NCBI GenBank assembly: GCA_020633415.1
Contig: JACKDQ010000016.1
Span: forward strand, 17,562-81,561
Length of the DNA: 64,000 nucleotides
Reading direction: 5' to 3'
DNA from: Deltaproteobacteria bacterium
GTDB lineage: Bacteria; Myxococcota_A; Polyangia; GCA-2747355
The notes beneath the pieces were generated by a model. That model saw only the letters and a list, made by a program, of their open reading frames with translations. It did not search any database and was not told the origin of the DNA. Positions 1-8,572 of this stretch are shown here, piece after piece. Position 1 is the first letter of the stretch. Each line of letters opens with the position of its first letter. Made by a program: the position numbers and the translations under genes.

Positions 1-81
1 CGCGCTCTGACAACCGACAAGGCTCGACAAGACGAGCGCGGCAAGCGCCGCAGCCCACCCATACGCACTGCAACATTTCAT
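1..81 (-). CDS. lipoprotein, N-terminal fragment cut by window edge
   Basis: An ATG at 81..79 opens a frame that stays open to the window edge. The 27 visible residues start MKCCSAYGWAAALAAL and end in the lipobox LVGC followed by QSA, a convincing lipoprotein signal peptide with the modified cysteine at residue 24. The ATG lies 5 bases after the stop of the gene at 87-2096, so the two are probably co-transcribed. The mature protein is outside the window, so no function can be given. Confidence 0.6.
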   Translation of the reverse strand, partial: MKCCSAYGWAAALAALVLSSLVGCQSA

Positions 82-86
82 CTTCG

Positions 87-2096
87 TCACTTTGCCTTAC
101 CCAGACGATCGATCACGACGGCCCGCAAGCGCCTTTCCTGCGGGCGCAACAGCGCCGTAACCGCCTGGATGTCGTGCTCGGCCAGAGCCACCGCACTCTC
201 TTGGCGAATCTTGCTGTCCTTTTCGCTGCGCAGATTCGCCAGAACAGCAGAAAGATCGCCGAGCGCGATCAACGACCGCACCAAGTACAACCGTTTGTGA
301 CCAGTGGCGGAAGCAAGCTGCGGCTTGAGCGCGTTGGCGATACTCGAACGCGCTTGCGGCAGATCGGTCAGCGCCAACAGCGCGTGGTGACGCACAAAGA
401 AGCTCGGATGCTCGAAGTATTTGACCAGTTCACCAACACTGATCTTGCCGCGCAAGGCCAGCGTGCCGAGCGCGCGAGCAATGCGGTGCTTGTCGTAATC
501 GCCGAGCGCCAAACGTTGGACCGCCGTCGTCTCGTAGCGGGCGTACGCCGCTGGCCACCGTGCGATGAATTTGCGAAAGGCCAACCGATCGCGTGTCTGA
601 TGCTGCGCCGTTCGCGCCGCCTGGCCCTTGAACGGCACGACGACCCCATCTTGTGGCAGCGAGCGCGAGGCGATCATGTCATCGGCGCGCGCGTTAGCTT
701 CAAAGAAGCCGGCGATGCCCGCGTAAAAGCCGCGATCCGTTCCGGTGCGCCAACGATCGATCGTCGGCGGACTCTCGCAGTGGTAGCAGTAAAGCGGAGA
801 GATCATCACCGCCAGTCGCCGCACACTAAACTGCGGGTCGAGCGGGTTAGCTTTGACTGCGTCGATATAGGCAGCCCAACGACCGTTGGCGTTGGGACCG
901 ACTTTCGGATCGGTGTAGGCACGTGGCTCAAGCAACGGCAGGTACTTCGCATCGGGGTTTTGGCTGATCTCGATCTGAATGTGTCGCCACGGCATATCGA
1001 ACGGCGTCTGTTGCGCGATCGACCGCGGCGCTAGACGCTCGAAGACCTCGACCAGCGGATGCTTTTGGGCGTAGTTGACCTTGCCGGCGCTATAACCGAT
1101 CGTGTACCGCACGCCGAGCATCTGCCCAATCCGCACCGCGTCCGACGGTGTATTGGCCGAGCCCTCCCAGGCAAAGCCTGGGTCGCTCGTCGTCGCGCTA
1201 GTACTGCAATGGGTGTTGGGATTGTTGTCGGTGAAGTAGTGGTTGTCGGTGAGCAAGGCCACGCCGCCGCCAAACTGATAGAAGCTCTTGAGCGCTGCGA
1301 AGCTCTTGTCGTCCATTCGCTGCAGATTGTTGCAGGGCAGAAACAACCAAAGCTGCCGATAGCGCCGCGTCAAGTTGCAGCCATCGAAATCAACACCGTC
1401 GGTGACGCTGGTTACCAAGGTAACCTGATAGCCATAGCTCTGCTCGAGCACGTCACGAATGCCGGTGGCGTACTTGTTGACGCCATATTTGTAGTTGGCC
1501 GGCGCGTAAAACAGGATCTTCTTGCGGTAGTTGGCGCGCGGAGCGTTGGTCTTTCCCCGACAGGGATCGGGGCCAATCGGCGTCACCGGTGGCTTCTTGC
1601 TACAGCGCAGCTTGCTCTCGCTGACGCGACAGTTCCAGTCGCCACCGCCAGGCACGTTGTCCGGATCGGGCGGGTCCTTCTTGCAGATCCAACGCCTCTG
1701 CTCGGCGTTGTAGCTGCACTGCCAGCCCCCGCCACCGTGGGGCGGCTTGTCGGCATCGCCGTCGCGCTCGCAGAGATACTGGTACTCGGTCCAGCGACAG
1801 TCCCAATCGCCGCTGCCCGGAACTTGGCGCGCTTGCGAGCAATCCTCGCGCTGCGCATCGCAGTCCCACCACAGATTGCAGGTGCAGATCGTCCCGCGAT
1901 CTGGATCGCCAACGCAAGAAAGCGCGCTTGGCGGACAACAGCGCTTCGGATCGGTACAGCTCGCATCCGCGAAGCTCCGCGAATCGAATTTGCCACCACC
2001 ACCATCGAATTGCACGAAGGGCGCGCTGTTGCAGCCGAGCGCTCCGTATAAGCCGAACAATGCGCTCAACACGAGCGCGATCTGAGCCTTGCGCAC
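87..2096 (-). CDS. cysteine-rich lipoprotein with GATase-like domain and HEAT repeats
   Basis: A frame of 669 aa starts at GTG 2096, preceded by AGGGAG at good spacing; the longer frame to 2186 has no such site. The signal peptide ends in ALGC. After a Cys-rich stretch come three mini-modules of the form G-G/S-G-x-W-x-C-x(8-10)-C (about residues 90-175). A central alpha/beta domain contains KILFYAPANY and FGGGVALLTDNHYF and resembles glutamine-amidotransferase/ThuA-like folds (inference). The C-terminal ~150 residues are leucine/alanine-rich helical repeats of HEAT type (FVRHHALLAL, IRQESAVALAEH). Probably anchored on the outside of a membrane; function unknown. Confidence 0.75.
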   Translation of the reverse strand: MRKAQIALVLSALFGLYGALGCNSAPFVQFDGGGGKFDSRSFADASCTDPKRCCPPSALSCVGDPDRGTICTCNLWWDCDAQREDCSQARQVPGSGDWDCRWTEYQYLCERDGDADKPPHGGGGWQCSYNAEQRRWICKKDPPDPDNVPGGGDWNCRVSESKLRCSKKPPVTPIGPDPCRGKTNAPRANYRKKILFYAPANYKYGVNKYATGIRDVLEQSYGYQVTLVTSVTDGVDFDGCNLTRRYRQLWLFLPCNNLQRMDDKSFAALKSFYQFGGGVALLTDNHYFTDNNPNTHCSTSATTSDPGFAWEGSANTPSDAVRIGQMLGVRYTIGYSAGKVNYAQKHPLVEVFERLAPRSIAQQTPFDMPWRHIQIEISQNPDAKYLPLLEPRAYTDPKVGPNANGRWAAYIDAVKANPLDPQFSVRRLAVMISPLYCYHCESPPTIDRWRTGTDRGFYAGIAGFFEANARADDMIASRSLPQDGVVVPFKGQAARTAQHQTRDRLAFRKFIARWPAAYARYETTAVQRLALGDYDKHRIARALGTLALRGKISVGELVKYFEHPSFFVRHHALLALTDLPQARSSIANALKPQLASATGHKRLYLVRSLIALGDLSAVLANLRSEKDSKIRQESAVALAEHDIQAVTALLRPQERRLRAVVIDRLGKAK

Positions 2097-2519
2097 CGGA
2101 TCTCCCTGGTGACCAGCCTCGGTCACGACCCACATCAACTGCGGGGGCCGGATCAATGGAGCAACGGCCGTACCAGTCAAAAACACGCATAATCTTCAGG
2201 GCGAGTTTCAGATTTTTGCGACCGTGATTAGCCCTGACGTCAATCTAGTTGGCACGGTGGTCAACCGGCACAAATCGCAGCCAAGGCGCCGCGCAACACA
2301 GCTCGCAGCGCACGAAAAGCCGAGCAATCGACGTCACGATCAGCTGGGCGAGCCGACATTGTGGGCGTGATGGGCCATCACCAAACTCAACGCCAACCGG
2401 CCGAAATCACGTAACAGGCCGCTGTTTCTACCGATCAGCCGCGATCGGCTTTCGATGCGCCATGGCTATCACGCAGATCGTGACTCAAAGATCGGCACGA
2501 TCAGGCGATCAGCGAGTTG
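2097..2519. other. stretch without a confident gene
   Basis: This separates the lipoprotein gene to the left from the small frame at 2520. Open frames here have poor composition (Arg/Ser-rich, no usable ribosome-binding site) and look like chance. No RNA gene or clear promoter is recognised. Confidence 0.4.
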
Positions 2520-2741
2520 ATGATCTACCCAGTAGCCAGCCAGGCCTTAGCGGCGATGCAGCAGGCCCAGCAAATGATCGCCGACTCGGCGATGCGGGTC
2601 GCGAGGTCAGCGCCATCGACCAATACGATCATCGACGCGGCGGTCAGCAACAGCGTCGCGACAACAAGCTATAGCGCAGCGGCAACCGTCGTCCGCACCG
2701 CCGACGAGATGCTCGGCAGCCTGCTCGACGTGATCGCTTAA
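2520..2741 (+). CDS. small protein resembling a flagellar rod C-terminal segment
   Basis: A 73-residue frame begins MIYPVASQALAAMQQAQQ and ends in SYSAAATVVRTADEMLGSLL. That tail resembles the C-terminal helix of flagellar rod/hook proteins (FlgC-type, S/AY-x-A-N-x-x-V-x-x-T-x-x-M-x-x-x-L-L-D) as found in very short proteins of several deltaproteobacteria. The ribosome-binding site is weak and TTG 2517 is an alternative start. No flagellar gene is nearby. Composition looks coding; the family link is from memory and tentative. Confidence 0.45.
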   Translation: MIYPVASQALAAMQQAQQMIADSAMRVARSAPSTNTIIDAAVSNSVATTSYSAAATVVRTADEMLGSLLDVIA

Positions 2742-2875
2742 GCGATCTGCATTTTTTTCGGCTGGCGCTGATCTGACGGGTCAGATCGCGGGGTAACGAT
2801 CTAGCCGTGTTGATCGATGCTGAACAGCACCGTTCGCCGACAATTCGTACAGTGTCATGTTTATTCTCAACCTAG

Positions 2876-2895
2876 TGCATGGTTTGAACCGTGCA
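2876..2895. repeat. 20-bp imperfect palindrome upstream of esterase gene
   Basis: Two 9-base arms (TGCATGGTT and AACCGTGCA) around a 2-base centre pair at 8 of 9 positions. It lies 41 bases before the GTG start of the erythromycin-esterase-like gene, where an operator would be expected. No regulator family is assigned. Confidence 0.3.
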
Positions 2896-2936
2896 TCGCA
2901 GCGCCGAAGTGCTAATAGCAGTGGCCTGGAGGAGAC

Positions 2937-4739
2937 GTGCAAATTCAAACCAACCGTCATCTCGTCACGCTAGCTACCCTGACACTGATGCTCGCCGGCG
3001 GCTGCGCCGCCAACTCGCCAAGCCAATCGAGCGACGGGGCGATTGCCGATAGCCGCACGCTCGATACATCGACAACCGATGGAGCGACCGCCGATCAAGG
3101 TCCACTGCCCGAATACTGGCCACTGAGCGGTGATCAGCCAAAGAGCGCGGAGCTCGCACCACTGGCGCAGGCTATCGGCTCAGCAGAGGTCGTTGGTCTT
3201 GGTGAGGCGACCCACGGGTCAGGCGGTTTGCATCGCCTGCGCGCGGCGGCAGTCCGCCATTTGATCGAGACGATGAACTTTCGGCTGCTGGCCTTCGAAG
3301 CGACCTGGGCCGGCGCGGAAATCGCCGACAACTACGCGATGGCCGGCAGCTGCAACGACACCGGCGCGCAAACCGCGGTCGAGGCACTGTCGCATAACGC
3401 CTGGCTCTCGGCGGACATTCGCAAGCTGCTGCAGTGGATCTGCGTCTTCAACCAAAACCACAAGTCAGATCCCGTGCGGGTCTTCGGGCTCGATATTCAG
3501 CGACCGCATTTGCACTACAAAGCGATCAGTGAATTCGTCGAGGCCACCGACTGGACGGACAAATCCCAGTTGCTCGCTGGCCTCGACAAGTGCTTCGGCG
3601 TCAACTTTTCCTCGGCGTATCAGGTTTACACCAGCAGCTACGCGAAAGAAAACGTCGCGCCCTGTTATCTCGGCATGGCAGCGCTAAACAAGCGCATCGA
3701 CGACAATGCAACAACGCTGAGCGCATCGCTCGGCGACCAAGCGGTGCTGCGCGTGAAAATCGCACTACGCGCCCTCGACGGCATGCAGCAGTTCGTCGAC
3801 CCGCAGGTCAGCGAGACCCTCGAGCGACGTGACCAGGCGATGGCCGAGCTGTTTGTCCTCGGTCGCCAGCGATACGCCGCCTCCGCCCGCGCGATCATCT
3901 GGGCCAGCAATAGCCACCTCGCGCGACGCCATGAGCTGGTGCTGCGTTCGCTCGACGGACGGGCCTATGCAGCGGCCGGGCAGCGCAGCTTGGGCGGCTT
4001 TTTGGCCCAAGCGCTCGCCGACAAGTACGTCGCCATCGCTGCCACCGCTGGTCAGCTCGGCGTGACCCACGGCCTGCGTCATTGGACGCTCGCGCTAGAT
4101 CAGGAACCGAAGAACTTCGCCGCCTCACTGGGCTCGATCGGCCCGGCGGCGCTGGTCAATCTGCGCCACATTTCGCCGACCCTCTGGCCCGTCGGACAAG
4201 AACTGGGCATGGTCTTCTATGGACACCCGCGCTACATGGTTCCCGCCGACCAATTCGACGCGCTGCTCTATCTGAAGACAAGCGATCCGATGCACAACGC
4301 CTTCGCCAACGGTCTCGGCGGCCCATACATCGCAACCATCGCACCCTTCAAGGTGACCACCGGGCAACGCGCCGAAACCAAGGCTGTACCGGGCGACATC
4401 CCGATCCTGCAGATCTCCAGCGCAACCAAGGCCAACGGCGACAGCTACACCTGGCTGTTTCGTTTCGCCCAAGGCTACGTTCCGGCGCTCAACACACCGT
4501 TGCCGATCGATCGGGCCGACCGCTTTGCCGTGCTGGTCAACTACCAAGCGGCCGGCCAGAGCACGGTCCAGCAATTCGTCGCGCTTTCGGGCAGCCTCAC
4601 ATTGGAGAATTGGCAATACCCAGCAAAGGTCGCCCTGCGCGCCAAGAACGTCAGCTTCGCCGTCGTCGCCGATAGCCGGGCGATCATCGACGGACCGCGC
4701 ATTCATCTCGACGAGATCCTTGCCGAGATCAGCTTCTAA
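2937..4739 (+). CDS. erythromycin esterase family lipoprotein
   Basis: A 600-aa protein starts at GTG 2937 behind a GGAGGAG site. The signal peptide ends in AGGC (Cys23), followed by an Asp/Ser/Thr-rich linker to about residue 55. The family hallmark GLGEATHGS is at 87-95; His93 corresponds to the catalytic histidine of Ere-type enzymes, and LHRLRAAAV and LAFEATWAG follow in the order expected for the conserved Arg and Glu. The family includes macrolide esterases and many uncharacterised hydrolases; a lipoprotein form with about 150 extra C-terminal residues is unlike the classical resistance enzymes, so the substrate is open. It ends 9 bases from the convergent hydrolase gene. Confidence 0.82.
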   Translation: MQIQTNRHLVTLATLTLMLAGGCAANSPSQSSDGAIADSRTLDTSTTDGATADQGPLPEYWPLSGDQPKSAELAPLAQAIGSAEVVGLGEATHGSGGLHRLRAAAVRHLIETMNFRLLAFEATWAGAEIADNYAMAGSCNDTGAQTAVEALSHNAWLSADIRKLLQWICVFNQNHKSDPVRVFGLDIQRPHLHYKAISEFVEATDWTDKSQLLAGLDKCFGVNFSSAYQVYTSSYAKENVAPCYLGMAALNKRIDDNATTLSASLGDQAVLRVKIALRALDGMQQFVDPQVSETLERRDQAMAELFVLGRQRYAASARAIIWASNSHLARRHELVLRSLDGRAYAAAGQRSLGGFLAQALADKYVAIAATAGQLGVTHGLRHWTLALDQEPKNFAASLGSIGPAALVNLRHISPTLWPVGQELGMVFYGHPRYMVPADQFDALLYLKTSDPMHNAFANGLGGPYIATIAPFKVTTGQRAETKAVPGDIPILQISSATKANGDSYTWLFRFAQGYVPALNTPLPIDRADRFAVLVNYQAAGQSTVQQFVALSGSLTLENWQYPAKVALRAKNVSFAVVADSRAIIDGPRIHLDEILAEISF

Positions 4740-4748
4740 ACCACGGTG

Positions 4749-6821
4749 CTAGTCGCAGGGTGCGTCGAGCGCGCCAGGCTCGCGCACGCGCGGCGTCTGT
4801 TCCGCAAAGAAGTCGGTGACGAAACAGCGGTACTGGTATTTCACCGCATCGAGCTGGAAGGCGATCCCGTGTGGATCACCGATCCCGTCGCCGCGATACT
4901 GCACGACAACACCCGTATACGATCCGCCGCTTGGTGACTGTAGATTGCCCTGCACCGGATAGGGCTTGATGCCGTCTCGCCCGACCATGCCCAGCGCCTG
5001 CTGCATCGACGGCCACACCTGCTCGCCCGCTTGATGATGACCATAGGCGGCAGCCATCGCATCGAAGGTGGTGCGATCGAAGAAGCTGTCGCCCAATCCC
5101 GCCGGCTGATAGACGTGGCGCGGCGCGTGACCGGTCAAAGGACGCCACGAGAGACGCGGCGCGTAGACGATCGGATCAACTGGCTCCCAGGCCAGCTGCA
5201 GCAGATGGATCGCCGGGTGCGTCCGACGGGTCTCGTTAAGCGTGCCGAGCAGCGGCGGCAGCAAGCTCGTCGGAATCTCGGGCGAGCGAAAGATAAAGTG
5301 GCTCCAATAACCACCGCCCCCCGTCGGTAACACCAGACCCACTCGCGGCTCGATCGCACCGACCAGCGCAGCGTACTGCGCGCCCATCGACTGCCCCATC
5401 AGCGCGATTCGCCCAGTCGCAAAGCGGTAGGCACTGGCACCCGCCGGCAATGCTGGACCGGCGCAGCCGGCAAGCACCGACGGATCGATCTTCAACCGCG
5501 ACAACGCGTCGATGAATATGCGCAATTCGATCGCACCTTGGCGAAAGATGTCGCGGAAGCTCTGCAGATTGCCGAAGTTAAGGTAATCGTAGTCGCCAGC
5601 GCCTGGGACGCGTTGCGGATTGATCGGCATCGCCATCGTCGCCGATGCAACACCCGCTGCTGCGACGACATAGGCCGGCCCTTCGCCGGCCTTGGGGATA
5701 CCACCCGCTGTGGACACCGGTCCGCGATCGACCAGCTCATCGGTGTCACCACCCGAACCGTGAACATAGATTAGCAGCGGATATCCCGCGCTCGGCATCG
5801 GCGACTTGGGGATGACCAGCGTTAGCGGCACCGTCACATCGGTCTGTTTGACCAACTGCCGCTGCTGATCGATCACCAACACACCGTCCTGATCGAACGG
5901 TGGCTGGCCGCGCTGGAACTGCGGCAAAACGATTTGCCCCGACAAGCGACAAAAGCGCGGCTGATCGGCTGCCGTCGCCGACAGAGTCAACTTAGCGATC
6001 GTCGACGGGTTTGCCTGGCGCGCGCTCTCGCTCAGCTCGAATAGCTCGCTGACCACGTCATCGGTGGTGAAAGCGGCGACCGCCGCCAGATCGTCGAGGG
6101 GGACTCCTGCCCGCTCAAGCAGCGGCCAAAGCGCAAAGTGGTGCGCAGCGCTGGCCTGCGAAACGCCGTCTGGCGTGATTCCTGCTTTGAGCTGTTCGAG
6201 CACGCGCGGCACACCGAGCAGCTCGCCATTAGCGTCGCGCGCCTGACGCAACACGATAAATGCATAACGGTGCCGCGCTGTGAGCACGACACCGGGACGC
6301 ACGGCGAGTGCCAACAGGTGCTCAGGAACATAGACGTCGCGCGCTACCGTCTGCGCGGTGACCGGATAACGTTGACCGAACGTCGGCGAATCAGCGTCGA
6401 TATCGATCAGCGCGAACGGCGGCGTTGGCTCGTCGCTCTGCCAATCATCGAGCACGCGCGTCTTCAACGCGCCAGCAAAGCGAAAATACCCGACGGGTAC
6501 CGTTGAGAAGCCAGAGCGTTCGCCAGCCTGGGTGATGAACGATGCGACGATCGCATTGTCCTTGCGGTTGGGGAAGTCAGCAATGTTGATCTTGGTCGAC
6601 CCGCGCCGCAGATCGGAAGGAAACGGCAGATCAAAAAACGCCGCCTGACCTTGGTCGTAACCCGCCAGGTCAAACACCCACTGGGTCCCAGCGATCGCAT
6701 CGACCGGCTGCTCGCTGGCACAACCGGCCAGCGCGGCGCAGGCCAGGCCCTGCACGAGCAGCGCGCGGCCGAGCAGAATTCGGCTAGCCAACCGGCAATC
6801 CAAGCTGCTTGCCCTCGGCAT
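4749..6821 (-). CDS. alpha/beta hydrolase lipoprotein
   Basis: A lipoprotein of about 690 aa. The signal peptide ends in the perfect lipobox LAGC. The C-terminal half has the oxyanion-hole region LLIYVHGSGGDTDEL and the nucleophile elbow GQSMGAQYA (G-x-S-x-G), typical of the alpha/beta hydrolase fold; the N-terminal ~300 residues are unassigned. The gene overlaps the end of the upstream histone-like gene. The ATG at 6821 is used here, but a TTG at 6803 has a better site (GAGGG) and also gives a good signal peptide. Probably a surface or periplasmic esterase; substrate unknown. Confidence 0.78.
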   Translation of the reverse strand: MPRASSLDCRLASRILLGRALLVQGLACAALAGCASEQPVDAIAGTQWVFDLAGYDQGQAAFFDLPFPSDLRRGSTKINIADFPNRKDNAIVASFITQAGERSGFSTVPVGYFRFAGALKTRVLDDWQSDEPTPPFALIDIDADSPTFGQRYPVTAQTVARDVYVPEHLLALAVRPGVVLTARHRYAFIVLRQARDANGELLGVPRVLEQLKAGITPDGVSQASAAHHFALWPLLERAGVPLDDLAAVAAFTTDDVVSELFELSESARQANPSTIAKLTLSATAADQPRFCRLSGQIVLPQFQRGQPPFDQDGVLVIDQQRQLVKQTDVTVPLTLVIPKSPMPSAGYPLLIYVHGSGGDTDELVDRGPVSTAGGIPKAGEGPAYVVAAAGVASATMAMPINPQRVPGAGDYDYLNFGNLQSFRDIFRQGAIELRIFIDALSRLKIDPSVLAGCAGPALPAGASAYRFATGRIALMGQSMGAQYAALVGAIEPRVGLVLPTGGGGYWSHFIFRSPEIPTSLLPPLLGTLNETRRTHPAIHLLQLAWEPVDPIVYAPRLSWRPLTGHAPRHVYQPAGLGDSFFDRTTFDAMAAAYGHHQAGEQVWPSMQQALGMVGRDGIKPYPVQGNLQSPSGGSYTGVVVQYRGDGIGDPHGIAFQLDAVKYQYRCFVTDFFAEQTPRVREPGALDAPCD

Positions 6822-7788
6822 TGGCCGCTTTCGGACGTGCCGTGCGGCGACCCTTGGGCGGGGAATCCGTCGCGACAACACTCGCCACCAGCTCTGCGCT
6901 GGCGCGTTTTGAGCGAGACCGCGCTGATGCGGCGGCGTCGTTCGCGCCGTTGCGCTTGGTCGTCTTACGCGATGTAACCTTCTTCTTCGACGCCGACTTC
7001 TTGCGCGATGCAGCAGCGGCTTTCTTCTTCGACGCCGACTTCTTGCGCGATACAGCCTTCGTGCGCGACGCGGCAGCAGTTTTCTTCTTCGAGGCCGACT
7101 TCTTGCGCGATACAGCTTGCTCGCTCGATGTGGCGGCTGCCTTCTTCTTCGAGGCCGACTTCTTGCGCGATACAGCTTGCTCGCTCGATGCGGCGGCTGC
7201 CTTCTTCTTCGAGGCCGGCTTGCTATCGCGTTCTTTACCGGTCGTCTTTTTGGTCGTCTTCTTGGTCGTCTTCTTGGTCGTCTTCTTGGCGGGCTTGGCG
7301 ACTTTGGCCTCGGGCGTGGGGGCCCCCTGGGGTGCCGCTTCTGCCGGCGTCAACGCCGGACCGCCTTCGAGCTCGCGCACCCGTCGACGCAGATCGCGAA
7401 CCTCGAGGTCGAGCGATTTGGCGTCGGCACGCAAACCGCTTTGCGCAAATTGCGCATCCAGCAGCTGCTGCTTGTACTCGGTTTCTTTCTTGTTGATCCG
7501 CACCAGCTCCTCGCGCAATCGCTCGTTGGTGCTCTTGGTGTCGGCGAGTTCCTTCTTCATCGCGGCGACCTCACCCATCAGCTTGAGTTTTTCCAACTCA
7601 GCCTGACGAGCGCGCCGTTGCAGGTCCCCACCGGTGTGGGTTTCGATCGCCTTGCGCCATCCAGAGAGCGCAGCGAAGAGATCTCCACCATTTTGTTCGG
7701 GCTCGACCTCGTCGAGCAAACGCGCCAACTGCAGCAAGGTTTGTCGAACCGCCGCAGACAGACTGTGGCGAGCAGAATCATTAGACAT
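6784..7788 (-). CDS. histone H1-like protein with coiled coil and Lys-rich tail
   Basis: This 334-aa protein has an N-terminal helical part, a charged coiled coil (about residues 60-140), then a Pro/Ala linker and a very basic tail. The tail begins with repeated KKTT units, continues with 20-residue repeats of the type SEQAVSRKKSASKKKAAA, and ends with RSRSKRASAEL. Such tails bind DNA in bacterial H1-like proteins, so a nucleoid role is likely. The repeats are nearly identical in DNA, suggesting recent copy-number change. No signal peptide. Its 3' end overlaps the start of the hydrolase gene. Confidence 0.75.
   Translation of the reverse strand: MSNDSARHSLSAAVRQTLLQLARLLDEVEPEQNGGDLFAALSGWRKAIETHTGGDLQRRARQAELEKLKLMGEVAAMKKELADTKSTNERLREELVRINKKETEYKQQLLDAQFAQSGLRADAKSLDLEVRDLRRRVRELEGGPALTPAEAAPQGAPTPEAKVAKPAKKTTKKTTKKTTKKTTGKERDSKPASKKKAAAASSEQAVSRKKSASKKKAAATSSEQAVSRKKSASKKKTAAASRTKAVSRKKSASKKKAAAASRKKSASKKKVTSRKTTKRNGANDAAASARSRSKRASAELVASVVATDSPPKGRRTARPKAANAEGKQLGLPVG
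6979..7218 (-). repeat. in-frame 60-bp tandem repeat in histone-like gene
   Basis: The motif TTCTTCGA-G/C-GCCGACTT (plus strand) recurs at 7021, 7081, 7141 and 7201, exactly 60 bases apart, with a shorter unit starting near 6979. Each full unit codes for 20 residues, so unit gain or loss keeps the frame. Confidence 0.85.
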
Positions 7789-7996
7789 AATCGCGACCCC
7801 GTTGGAGAGAAGCTCGAATTGACCTGGTGTAGGAAGAAGTGGGCACTATAGCGAAAAACAAAGCCGATTGGGAAGTTGTCGCCGCTGTAGGCCACCGTCA
7901 CCGTGGCACGATCGCGACATATCGCTCATAATTTAGATGGTCCGATACCGCAACAACTGAAACGTAGCGGCACTTTGCGGGGAGTTATTAGCAAAG

Positions 7997-8518
7997 ATGG
8001 AGCGAACACTACTGCTTAATCAGGGCTATGAGCCGATCAGCGTGATCTCCTGGCGCAAGGCGATCTGCTTGTTTACATTGGGGAAAGTCGAAGTCGTTGA
8101 GACCTATACCCGGGATATCCGCTCGGTTCAATTGGTCTTCAAGATGCCGGCCGTGGTGCGGCTTTTGTACCACATCAAACGGGTGAAAAAGGAAGTTCGC
8201 TTCTGTCGGCAGAACGTTCTGGCGCGCGATCGTTGGCGTTGCCAATACTGCGGCGCAAAAAAGCCGACCAGCGAGTTGACCTATGACCATGTGATCCCCA
8301 AATCCCAGGGCGGCAAGACCTGCTGGGAAAACATCGTCACCGCCTGCGTCCAATGCAACGCCTCCAAGGCCAATCGCACACCGGCGCAGGCCGGCATGCG
8401 GCTGCGGCGTCCACCGGTCCGACCGGCATGGGTACCGATCTTCACCTTGCAGATCTCTCAGTCGTCGATGCCGGAAGCGTGGCGCGACTACTGCTACTGG
8501 ACCGCTGAACTGGTCTGA
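7997..8518 (+). CDS. HNH endonuclease family protein
   Basis: This 173-aa protein carries a zinc-type HNH domain: CQYC at 82-85, the catalytic YDHVIP around 96-101, ENI at 111-113 and CVQC at 117-120. The N-terminal 70 residues ([20 protein letters not shown]) match the standard leader of a widespread small HNH family in deltaproteobacteria and actinobacteria. The target is unknown; no phage or restriction genes are adjacent. GGGGAG lies 12 bases before the ATG. Confidence 0.85.
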   Translation: MERTLLLNQGYEPISVISWRKAICLFTLGKVEVVETYTRDIRSVQLVFKMPAVVRLLYHIKRVKKEVRFCRQNVLARDRWRCQYCGAKKPTSELTYDHVIPKSQGGKTCWENIVTACVQCNASKANRTPAQAGMRLRRPPVRPAWVPIFTLQISQSSMPEAWRDYCYWTAELV

Positions 8519-8523
8519 CGCAG

Positions 8524-8539
8524 GCCCCGTCGCCGGGGC
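8524..8539. terminator. GC hairpin between convergent genes
   Basis: GCCCCG and CGGGGC pair around a 4-base loop just after the HNH stop and before the stop of the opposing metalloprotease gene. There is no T-run on the exit side of either strand, so an intrinsic terminator is only a suggestion from position. Confidence 0.3.
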
Positions 8540-8572
8540 GCTCTGCAAAAATCTTCGCAAGCGTCCGTTCGA

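Noticed and set aside
174..1034. Long plus-strand frame opposite the first lipoprotein gene
   Set aside because: Arg-rich composition, no ribosome-binding site and fully antisense to a gene with a signal peptide and clear domains.
1059..2051. 330-codon plus-strand frame
   Set aside because: Ala/Val/Arg-rich shadow of the Cys-rich gene on the other strand.
2770..2787. GATCTGA/TCAGATC hairpin as a terminator
   Set aside because: Short stem with no following T-run; the T-run lies upstream.
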